Assembly: GCA_002308875.1 (NCBI GenBank)
Contig: DBWK01000056.1
Span: forward strand, 6,948 to 19,350
DNA: 12,403 bases
Source of the DNA: Treponema sp. UBA1240
GTDB taxonomy: Bacteria; Spirochaetota; Spirochaetia; Treponematales; Treponemataceae
Direction of reading: 5' to 3'
Below are positions 1 to 6,371 of the stretch, piece after piece. Position numbers and translations under genes: made by a program. The number at the start of each line of letters is the position of its first letter. The stretch's first letter is position 1. The notes beneath the pieces are model-generated. The model was not told where the DNA came from, did not search any database, and saw only the letters and a program-made list of their open reading frames with translations.

Positions 1-959
1 GCCGCCGCCGCTTCTGGAAGAGCGAAAACGACAGCGACAAAAAGGAAGCTTACGAAGCTCTTTATATTGCATTAAAAACTTTGTCACAGGTTGCCGCTCC
101 TGTTGTTCCGTTCATCACGGAAGCAATGTGGATAAACCTCAAAACATCGGAAGACGCTGAATCAGTTCACCTTTCGGACTATCCGGTTTATGACGAATCA
201 AAGCGCGATTTGCAGCTTGAGTTCCGCATGGATACGGTTCAAAAAGCCGTTTCAATGGGACGCAGCCTGCGCAGCCAGTATAACCTCAAAAACCGCCAGC
301 CGTTGCGATCCGTTGAGTTTGTAACACGCAATCCAGACGAAAAAGCCGTTCTTATGGAAATGGAAGAATCCGTAAGAGAGGAGCTGAACGTAAAGAAAGT
401 TGTATTCCACGAGAGGGAAGACGAACTTGTTGAATTCAGCGCAAAGGCAAACTTCAAGACACTCGGTAAGGAACTCGGACCACTTATGAAAGCGGCTGCT
501 TCTGTAATTACGGAGCTTGACCAGTCAGCAATTCAGTCAATCATAGACGGTTCTACGCTCAGTATTGATGTTCAGGGCAAAACGGTTGACCTTAACGCCG
601 ACAAGATTATTGTTGAACGCAAGGAAAAAGCACATCTCAAAGTTGTAAACGACGGAACGCTTACAGTTGCACTCGACTCTGAAATAACTGAAGAACTCCA
701 GCTTGAAGGTTATGTGCGCGATATGGTTCGCGGTATTCAGAACCTGCGCAAAGAAAGCGGTTTTGAAGTAACAGACAGAATCAACATTGTTGCGTCCGGC
801 TCGGCCACGCTCAAAAAGGCGTTTGATGCTTTCTCCGAATACATAATGTCGGAGACTCTTGCAACCAAACTTGAATGGACCGAAAAAACCGGTAATGATT
901 TTACGGAAATTGAAGCCGGTGAAGAAACCTGGAATGCAAAAGTCGCCCGTGCAAAATAG
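1..959 (+). CDS. ileS: Isoleucyl-tRNA synthetase, C-terminal part (5' end outside window)
   Basis: The enzyme charges tRNA-Ile with isoleucine in the cytoplasm. The frame is open from base 3 and begins with the RRRFWKS motif typical of the start of the IleS anticodon-binding domain, so the gene enters from the left edge; the in-frame TTG at 81 is internal and not a start. About 318 residues are visible. The stretch around residues 230-260 (ELQLEGYVRDMVRGIQNLRK, then ESGFEVTDRI) matches the C-terminal extension of type 2, eukaryote-like IleS, and the visible part contains no cysteines, so the C-terminal zinc ribbon of type 1 enzymes is absent. Type 2 IleS is known from spirochaetes and is generally the mupirocin-insensitive form; that phenotype is inference here. 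Stop TAG at 957-959, 11 nt before the next start, suggests cotranscription with the lipoprotein gene. Confidence 0.95.
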   Translation, partial: RRRFWKSENDSDKKEAYEALYIALKTLSQVAAPVVPFITEAMWINLKTSEDAESVHLSDYPVYDESKRDLQLEFRMDTVQKAVSMGRSLRSQYNLKNRQPLRSVEFVTRNPDEKAVLMEMEESVREELNVKKVVFHEREDELVEFSAKANFKTLGKELGPLMKAAASVITELDQSAIQSIIDGSTLSIDVQGKTVDLNADKIIVERKEKAHLKVVNDGTLTVALDSEITEELQLEGYVRDMVRGIQNLRKESGFEVTDRINIVASGSATLKKAFDAFSEYIMSETLATKLEWTEKTGNDFTEIEAGEETWNAKVARAK

Positions 960-970
960 AGGATAAGGTT

Positions 971-2017
971 GTGCTTAACAAAGGATTGAAACAGCTTTTG
1001 GGAATAATTGCGCTTGTTTTTGTTCTGCCGGTTCTGGTTTCGTGCGCATCTTCGGCAGGTGCAAAAAAGCAGACTGCCGAACAGTCGGTAACGCTGCCTG
1101 AACCCGAAGAAGAAACAGTTCCTGCAATTGAAAAAACACAGGGTGATTATCTTTCGGAAGTAAGCCCTTTTGAGTTTTTTAACTTTAATAAGGATATTTA
1201 CTGCTCCGTTCCTGTAAAGGGAAATGAAGAGCTTGTAACGGCTATTATGCAGAAAGTTGTTCCCAATGCAAGCCCGTCCGCTCAAAAAACACTCCTTTCC
1301 AAGGCCGATTATTTTTACTGCGGCAGTACGCTTGATTTTTTGTTCGATGAAGAAAAGCCGCTTCTCTTTCAGTTTGTTGTAACCGGTAACCTGCCTGTGG
1401 CGTTCCGTTCCATGCTTTTTACTGCAGGAAACGGATTCCGCAGTGTTATAGAAGAACGTGACGGCGAAACTTTTTCCTACTACTACAGTCCTAAAGGCAA
1501 CTTTTTTGTAACAATTCCCGAAACCGGTTATTGCTTTGCTTCCCGCGAGTATCTGTCGGAGATGATTGTAAAGCAGCGTCTCACCGCGAAAGAAAACACA
1601 AGGTTTTTGCCTGACTGGGATGAGAGTGTAAAAAAACATATGCTTTCTGCACCGGTTGATGGTATAATAGACTGGTATTTTGATTCGCCTGAGGCCGTAA
1701 TAAAACTGCTGCTTGGTGAAAACGTAAAGCTTCCTGTCAAATTCGCATTCGGCACAATGAAAAAGCGGGTTATGCAAAAGCCTGACTCTCTGCTTTATTC
1801 ACTGGACGCAGTGCTTGAGCTGACCGACAAGCGTTTTGTAAAACCGGATGTTGCTCTGATAAACCGCTATTTACAGGCATATAACGAAAAACATCCTGAT
1901 TATCCTGCTGCAAAGGCTGAAGCCGGCGAAGAAAACCGTATACTTGTAAAAAACATTGTTATAGATATATATAAGATGCTTTCAAAACTTTATGAGGGAG
2001 AAGAAAATGAGCAATAA
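971..2017 (+). CDS. Lipoprotein of unknown function, downstream of ileS
   Basis: A 348-residue putative lipoprotein. Residues 1-24 form a signal peptide (basic MLNKGLKQ, then a hydrophobic core) ending in lipobox LVSC with the lipidated cysteine at position 25; the serine before Cys is a relaxed form acceptable in spirochaetes. An acidic, Pro-rich linker (about 35-60) precedes a compact region of mixed alpha/beta appearance with many aromatic residues; I recognise no named domain. The start is GTG 971, preceded by GAGGA at 959-963 that overlaps the ileS stop. Its end overlaps the following UPRTase-like gene by 11 nt. From memory, Treponema pallidum also has an exported lipoprotein (Tp0453, a concealed outer-membrane protein) directly after ileS; homology is plausible from position but not shown by sequence here. 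Existence as a gene is firm, function unknown. Confidence 0.85.
   Translation: MLNKGLKQLLGIIALVFVLPVLVSCASSAGAKKQTAEQSVTLPEPEEETVPAIEKTQGDYLSEVSPFEFFNFNKDIYCSVPVKGNEELVTAIMQKVVPNASPSAQKTLLSKADYFYCGSTLDFLFDEEKPLLFQFVVTGNLPVAFRSMLFTAGNGFRSVIEERDGETFSYYYSPKGNFFVTIPETGYCFASREYLSEMIVKQRLTAKENTRFLPDWDESVKKHMLSAPVDGIIDWYFDSPEAVIKLLLGENVKLPVKFAFGTMKKRVMQKPDSLLYSLDAVLELTDKRFVKPDVALINRYLQAYNEKHPDYPAAKAEAGEENRILVKNIVIDIYKMLSKLYEGEENEQ
1994..2000 (+). promoter_or_regulatory. Ribosome binding site that sets the UPRTase-like start
   Basis: GAGGGAG at 1994-2000 stands 6 nt before ATG 2007. The earlier in-frame ATG at 1992 abuts this site and has no Shine-Dalgarno sequence at a suitable distance, so 2007 is the better start. 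Confidence 0.75.
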
Positions 2018-3074
2018 GATTATTCTAAAAGCTGAGTCTTTGGACGGGTATCTGACCGATAAAGATCAGGAATACTTGCAGAGAATGGATATTTTGTACG
2101 AAAACGCACAAAAATCCTTTAAGGTGATAGCCGCCGGAGGATTCAGTTCTGCTCTTGCAAATGAGGAAAAAAAGGTTATTGAAGTTTTTAATGAGATGGG
2201 ACAGCTCATGCAGGAAATTTGCAAGGAGGTTCCCTCCCTTAAGATTTTTTCATTTGAAACGGAACAATCTGCTCATGCAGAAGCTTCACGCGTAATTGCA
2301 AAGCTTCGCGACATAAAAACAAGTCATCAGGAATTCATCTATTATACACAGCGTGCTTATGAAATGCTGTTCCGCCTTGCATACGGCGGATTCCATTCCG
2401 AAACAAAGAACTATCTTGTTGTAAAAACGCCGGTAACTTCTCCTGTTCAGCAGTATTCGGTTCATAAAATCCCGGACATAGACCATAAGATTGAAAACAC
2501 CGTTATGTGCGTAATGCTCCGGGGCGCTTTGCTTCCTTCAATGATTATGTCAAAGGAAATTGAAGAGTATTCTTCACACGGCTATGTTACACCGTTCGCC
2601 CTTTTCAAAATCAAGAGGGATGAATCCAAACGAGAAGAAAACATGGAATACATTCTTGATCTTAACAAATCGTTCTTTGATCTTGACCAGCTGAACGGAA
2701 AGGATTTGATTTTTGCCGACCCGATGAACGCTACCGGTGGTTCTCTTGTAACTGTAGTAAAATACCTGCTGGATCAGGGCGTAAAACCAAATTCCATTAA
2801 CTTTTTCAATGTTATCTCAGCACTAAAGGGTGCACTCCGTGTTACACGCGCACTTGACAACTGTACGGTAAACACTCTTTGGATGGATCCTGTTCTGAAC
2901 AACGCCGCATACATCCTGCCGGGTCTCGGTGATGCAGGTGACCGTCTTAACGGACGTGATACCGAAGAATCACCACGCAATATTCTGCAGCTTATTGCGG
3001 ACTACGGTTCAAATATTGCAGGCCTGTACCGCTCACAGCTGCGCAAGATAGAACAGACTGTACTGGGTGCCTAA
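2007..3074 (+). CDS. Uracil phosphoribosyltransferase-family protein, extended form
   Basis: Likely transfers phosphoribose from PRPP to uracil, giving UMP in pyrimidine salvage. Two hallmarks are present: the PRPP loop [13 protein letters not shown] (Asp238 to Ser246), and the C-terminal uracil-binding [12 protein letters not shown]. The upstream PRPP-contact region reads MLRGALL (Arg172) where E. coli Upp has LRAGL, so its usual Ala-Gly order is swapped. At 355 residues it is far longer than the roughly 208 of E. coli Upp: about 93 additional residues at the N-terminus, a small internal insertion, and about 40 helical residues after the uracil-binding motif. Family membership is secure, but the substrate is less so because of these differences. 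Start ATG 2007 is chosen on the GAGGGAG site. It overlaps the lipoprotein gene by 11 nt and abuts the TPR lipoprotein gene directly, so is probably translationally coupled to both. Confidence 0.8.
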   Translation: MSNKIILKAESLDGYLTDKDQEYLQRMDILYENAQKSFKVIAAGGFSSALANEEKKVIEVFNEMGQLMQEICKEVPSLKIFSFETEQSAHAEASRVIAKLRDIKTSHQEFIYYTQRAYEMLFRLAYGGFHSETKNYLVVKTPVTSPVQQYSVHKIPDIDHKIENTVMCVMLRGALLPSMIMSKEIEEYSSHGYVTPFALFKIKRDESKREENMEYILDLNKSFFDLDQLNGKDLIFADPMNATGGSLVTVVKYLLDQGVKPNSINFFNVISALKGALRVTRALDNCTVNTLWMDPVLNNAAYILPGLGDAGDRLNGRDTEESPRNILQLIADYGSNIAGLYRSQLRKIEQTVLGA

Positions 3075-3659
3075 ATGAAAAAAACTGCTTTTGCGTTGGT
3101 ATTGGTATTAGTTACGCTGGTCTTTACGGCATGCGGTTCGCTGCCTGGAGAACAGCGTGTTCTCCGCGAAAACTCCGCGGCTGAGTACGTAACTCTTGCC
3201 GACGGTTATTTTTCGCAGGAAAAATACGCAAAAGCAAGCGAATACTACGAAAAAGCTCTGCAACTTACCGAAAGTACAGACACGGTTACCTACAAACTCG
3301 CATGCAGTTATGCCTACGAAGGCGAGTACGAAAAAGCCGCTCCGCTTTTTTCGGAATTGTTGGATAAAGATCCTCAGAACAGAACAATAAAGGAATCTTT
3401 GGCTTATGTAACCGTAATGAGCGGTGATGTACGCGGAGGCGGCCAGCTTTATGAGGAACTTGCCGCCGATTTTCCGGAAGACGGAAAACTGCTTAAGAAT
3501 TATGTGCTCACACTGATTCAAAGTAAGAACTTTGACGCCGCGGAAGAAAAAATAAAGCAGTATAAGTCTTTGTTCGGCACGGATTCAAACTCCCAGCTTC
3601 TTGACAGAAAACTGCAGGAAGCCCTTAAACCGGCAGAAACTGAAGATACTGCGGAATAA
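3075..3659 (+). CDS. TPR-repeat lipoprotein
   Basis: A 194-residue putative lipoprotein with a signal peptide at residues 1-19 and lipobox FTAC (lipidated Cys20). After a short linker it contains helical repeats of tetratricopeptide type: roughly 36-66 (with A-x-G-Y-F and A-L at typical spacing), 70-102 ending in KDPQN, then two weaker ones to about 170. The last residues are acidic. TPR lipoproteins usually act as protein-binding scaffolds in the periplasm or at the membrane; the partner cannot be deduced. ATG 3075 follows the preceding TAA with no intervening base and there is no clear Shine-Dalgarno sequence, so translation probably depends on reinitiation from the UPRTase-like gene. It is the last gene of the ileS string; a promoter for rho begins just after its stop. 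Confidence 0.85.
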   Translation: MKKTAFALVLVLVTLVFTACGSLPGEQRVLRENSAAEYVTLADGYFSQEKYAKASEYYEKALQLTESTDTVTYKLACSYAYEGEYEKAAPLFSELLDKDPQNRTIKESLAYVTVMSGDVRGGGQLYEELAADFPEDGKLLKNYVLTLIQSKNFDAAEEKIKQYKSLFGTDSNSQLLDRKLQEALKPAETEDTAE

Positions 3660-3662
3660 TTA

Positions 3663-3691
3663 TTGACAATCAGCAATAATACTGATATTCT
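3663..3691 (+). promoter_or_regulatory. Sigma-70-type promoter for rho
   Basis: A perfect -35 TTGACA (3663-3668), 17-nt spacer and -10 TATTCT (3686-3691, 4 of 6 to consensus) predict transcription from about 3698, giving an AT-rich leader of about 76 nt before rho. An inverted repeat (ATTATTG 3659-3665 and CAATAAT 3674-3680) overlaps the -35 and spacer and may be an operator, or chance in AT-rich DNA. Confidence 0.6.
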
Positions 3692-3763
3692 AAATTATCT
3701 TTTCGTATTTGTTTATTCAACAATATAGAGATTTCAATCCAAAAAATCATTATTTTAATTTAT

Positions 3764-3767
3764 GGAG
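3764..3767 (+). promoter_or_regulatory. Ribosome binding site that sets the rho start
   Basis: GGAG at 3764-3767 lies 6 nt before ATG 3774. The in-frame ATG at 3762 would overlap this site and has no Shine-Dalgarno sequence of its own. Confidence 0.65.
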
Positions 3768-3773
3768 TGTTTA

Positions 3774-5339
3774 ATGACACCTATTAAAAGAAGACGTTTT
3801 GTAGATACGTCGGGTGAGCAGAACACAGGTGCAAATTCAAACGGAGAACAGGAATTGTTCCCAACCGCCTCTGCCGAAGAAAATCCCGCCGAAACAGCAT
3901 CCGCTGAAGAAAAAAAATCAGTACAGAACAAAGAAAGGGTGGTTGTCCGTCCTCACGTAAAGCGCAAAGTTTCGGTTTCGCATTCCGAAACTCCAAAAGA
4001 ATCCGCCGCTTCGCATCTTGAAGAAGCACAGCCTGTACCCGCCGAAACAAATACCGCTGACAGAGATTCCAAGCCAAGACTTACAATCAATGAACTGACC
4101 AGCAAGGGAATGCAGGATTTGCGACAGCTTGCCGAGCAGTACGGAATAAGCCGCGATGATTCCGTTTCACTTAAAAAACAGGATCTTATCTTTGTTATTC
4201 TCAAGGCACATACCGAACACGGCGGTATCATATTTGCTTCCGGTGCTTTGGAAATTCTGCCCGACGGATACGGATTTTTGCGTTCACCTCAGAACAGCTA
4301 TCTTCCAGGTCCCGATGATATTTACATTTCACCAAGCCAGATAAGGCTTTTTAACCTCAAAACCGGAGATACCGTATACGGACAGATCCGTTCACCAAAA
4401 GAGGGCGAACGCTTTTTTGCACTGCTCCGCATTGAAACCGTAAACTTTGACGATACAAGGGTTGCACAGACACGTATTCCTTTTGAAAACCTTACACCTT
4501 TGTATCCTAACGAAAAACTCAATCTTGAAACTACAACCGAAGAAATTTCTACACGTATAATGAACCTTTTCTGTCCTATAGGAAAAGGTCAGCGCGCTCT
4601 GATTGTTGCACCGCCAAAGGCCGGTAAAACAATCCTCATGCAGCGGATTGCAAATGCAATCATCAAAAATCATCCCGAAGTTTATCTTATTGTTCTGCTC
4701 ATTGACGAACGCCCTGAAGAAGTTACCGACATGGAGAGAACAATCAACGCGGAAGTTATTTCTTCAACATTTGACGAACAGGCCACGCGCCACGTTCAGG
4801 TTGCAGAGATGGTTCTTGAAAAGGCAAAACGTCTTGTAGAACACAAGCGTGATGTTGTTATCTTTCTTGATTCAATTACGCGTCTTGCAAGAGCATATAA
4901 CCAGACTGTTCCAACATCAGGTAAGGTTCTTTCAGGTGGTGTTGACTCCAATGCGCTGCATAAGCCCAAGCGGTTCTTTGGTGCTGCCCGTAATGTGGAA
5001 GAAGGCGGAAGCCTTACAATTATTTCAACCGCACTGATTGAAACAGGAAGCCGCATGGATGAGGTTATCTTTGAAGAATTCAAGGGTACCGGTAACATGG
5101 AAATCAACCTCGACAGAAAACTTGCGGACAGAAGACTTTTCCCTGCCATCAACATCAAAAAGTCCAGTACGCGTAAGGAAGACCTGCTGTTGACGGAAGA
5201 AGAACTTCAGAAAGTCTGGGTACTCCGCAAGGTTATCAATCCTATGGATGATGCCGAAATTATGGAATTACTTATTGACAAAATGAAGAAAACCAAGAAT
5301 AATGAAACATTCCTAAGGACTATGAATACTGCGGAATAA
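3774..5339 (+). CDS. rho: Transcription termination factor Rho
   Basis: Hexameric RNA-dependent ATPase/helicase that ends transcription at Rho-dependent sites. The 521-residue protein has, in order: a low-complexity, Glu/Ala/Thr/Ser-rich, probably disordered extension (about 1-100, with a basic patch near the start and near 60-70); the Rho N-terminal helical region from Arg102; a cold-shock-like RNA-binding domain (about 155-225, with DGYGFLRS); and the ATPase core with Walker A PPKAGKT (280-286, Lys285), Walker [17 protein letters not shown], and the Q/R-loop segment [21 protein letters not shown]. coli Rho has 419 residues, so the excess is almost entirely the N-terminal extension. Start 3774 is preferred because GGAG at 3764-3767 precedes it. 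It has its own promoter; rpmE follows after 84 nt in the same direction with no convincing terminator between. Confidence 0.97.
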   Translation: MTPIKRRRFVDTSGEQNTGANSNGEQELFPTASAEENPAETASAEEKKSVQNKERVVVRPHVKRKVSVSHSETPKESAASHLEEAQPVPAETNTADRDSKPRLTINELTSKGMQDLRQLAEQYGISRDDSVSLKKQDLIFVILKAHTEHGGIIFASGALEILPDGYGFLRSPQNSYLPGPDDIYISPSQIRLFNLKTGDTVYGQIRSPKEGERFFALLRIETVNFDDTRVAQTRIPFENLTPLYPNEKLNLETTTEEISTRIMNLFCPIGKGQRALIVAPPKAGKTILMQRIANAIIKNHPEVYLIVLLIDERPEEVTDMERTINAEVISSTFDEQATRHVQVAEMVLEKAKRLVEHKRDVVIFLDSITRLARAYNQTVPTSGKVLSGGVDSNALHKPKRFFGAARNVEEGGSLTIISTALIETGSRMDEVIFEEFKGTGNMEINLDRKLADRRLFPAINIKKSSTRKEDLLLTEEELQKVWVLRKVINPMDDAEIMELLIDKMKKTKNNETFLRTMNTAE

Positions 5340-5423
5340 AAAGACTTTTAGAGGCTTGTAGAAAGCAATGGGTATCATTCCCCTGTTTTTTGGGCAAGAC
5401 CTTATCAAATATCGGAGGAAAAA

Positions 5424-5627
5424 ATGAAAGAAGGAATTCATCCAAAGTATGAATTGACAAAAATCACCTGCGTATGCGGTAACGTAATTGAAACACGTTC
5501 AACCGTACCTAATATTCAGGTTGAAATTTGCTCTGCATGCCACCCGTTCTTTACTGGTAAACAGAAACTGGTTGACACAGCAGGACGTATTGAACGCTTT
5601 AACAAACGTTTTAATATCAAGCAGTAA
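5424..5627 (+). CDS. rpmE: 50S ribosomal protein L31 (zinc-binding form)
   Basis: Small large-subunit ribosomal protein, also part of the bridge between subunits. The 67-residue sequence begins MKEGIHPKY and contains the four cysteines of the zinc-binding (C+) L31 type: Cys16 and Cys18 (CVCGN) with Cys36 and Cys39 ([14 protein letters not shown]), ending in [10 protein letters not shown]. No sign of the zinc-independent paralogue type. A strong Shine-Dalgarno GGAGG at 5414-5418 lies 5 nt before ATG. It follows rho, an arrangement also seen in other bacteria, and is followed by a strong intrinsic terminator. I see no separate convincing promoter in the 84-nt gap, so it may be read through from rho. 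Confidence 0.97.
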   Translation: MKEGIHPKYELTKITCVCGNVIETRSTVPNIQVEICSACHPFFTGKQKLVDTAGRIERFNKRFNIKQ

Positions 5628-5651
5628 TTGTGTTGTTTATAAACGACAAAT

Positions 5652-5683
5652 AAAAAAGCCGCTTCGTTTGAAGCGGTTTTTTT
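5652..5683. terminator. Bidirectional intrinsic terminator between rpmE and rdgB
   Basis: Perfect 7-bp stem CCGCTTC (5659-5665) and GAAGCGG (5670-5676) around a GTTT loop, flanked by a run of six A (5652-5657) and seven T (5677-5683). The A-run makes it work for the minus strand as well. It ends 2 nt from the rdgB stop, so it serves both converging transcripts. Confidence 0.93.
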
Positions 5684-5685
5684 AT

Positions 5686-6369
5686 TTATGGGGTCGTGCA
5701 CCCGTGAAGACGCAGCCTTTCAATAATCACCGACATTTCTTTTACGGCTTTTCCTCTGTGTGAAATGCGGTTCTTTTCACCGGCAGAAAGTTCCGCAACA
5801 GTTTTTCCGTATTCCGGCAGATAAACCGCCGGGTCATAGCCGAATCCGCCGCTTCCGCTGAGTTTGTCAGCGCTTGGAACAAGTGAGCCTTCAAGCGTGC
5901 TCTGGACGGCGTAAAAACGGTCTTTGCCGAGATACAATACAAGTGAACACACAAAACGGCATGATAAGAGTTCTTCGTCGGTTCTTGCATCATCAGGGCG
6001 TTGTTCGCGGTATTTGATGAGTGCGCCGGCTGCTTCATCAATCAAAAGCAGGTTTCTTTCTTCGGCGGTGAGTTTTTCGCTGTCCTTGACTGCGGCGGTG
6101 TTTTTGCCGGCGTAGCGTGCGGAAAAGATTCCGGGACGACCGTCCAAAATATCAACGCAAATGCCGGAATCGTCCGCCAAAACCGGCTTATGTGTAATTT
6201 CCCACAGCGCTTTTGCTTTTATAAGACTGTTTTCGATGAATGTGGTGCCGTTTTCTTCGGGATCAAAGCTAATTCCGCTGTCGGCCGGAATTAGTACGGA
6301 GCAGTCAGGCAGCATAGCCTGTATCTCACTCTGTTTGTGTATGTTTCCTGATGCAAGGTAAATAGTCAT
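5686..6369 (-). CDS. rdgB: XTP/dITP pyrophosphatase (RdgB/HAM1 family)
   Basis: Hydrolyses non-canonical purine nucleoside triphosphates (dITP, XTP, ITP) to monophosphate and pyrophosphate, keeping them out of DNA and RNA. The 227-residue protein shows the whole family signature: ASGNIHKQSE (6-15), FIENSLIKAKAL (44-55), ADDSGICVDILDGRPG with the likely catalytic Asp67, SARYAG (83-88), GGFGYDP, and AELSAGEKNRISHRGKA near the C-terminus. It is about 30 residues longer than the E. coli enzyme (197), mainly through a charged insertion about residues 100-130. ATG lies 2 nt after the helicase gene's TGA and no good Shine-Dalgarno sequence is seen, so translation is probably coupled to the helicase gene. 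Its end runs into the terminator shared with rpmE. Confidence 0.95.
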   Translation of the reverse strand: MTIYLASGNIHKQSEIQAMLPDCSVLIPADSGISFDPEENGTTFIENSLIKAKALWEITHKPVLADDSGICVDILDGRPGIFSARYAGKNTAAVKDSEKLTAEERNLLLIDEAAGALIKYREQRPDDARTDEELLSCRFVCSLVLYLGKDRFYAVQSTLEGSLVPSADKLSGSGGFGYDPAVYLPEYGKTVAELSAGEKNRISHRGKAVKEMSVIIERLRLHGCTTP

Positions 6370-6371
6370 GG

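Noticed and set aside
81..83. TTG at 81 as the start of a separate 292-residue protein.
   Set aside because: The frame continues upstream to the window edge with the conserved IleS motif RRRFWKS, so this codon is internal to ileS.
737..1777. A 346-codon open frame on the minus strand, antisense to ileS and the lipoprotein gene.
   Set aside because: The translation is rich in Cys, Phe and basic residues with no domain or signal, has no ribosome binding site, and lies opposite two well-supported genes. It is a by-product of codon use on the plus strand.
5366..5391. Possible terminator between rho and rpmE (GGG/CCC hairpin before a T6 run).
   Set aside because: The stem is only three G-C pairs with mismatches beside them, and alternative pairings are equally poor. 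It is not a convincing intrinsic terminator.
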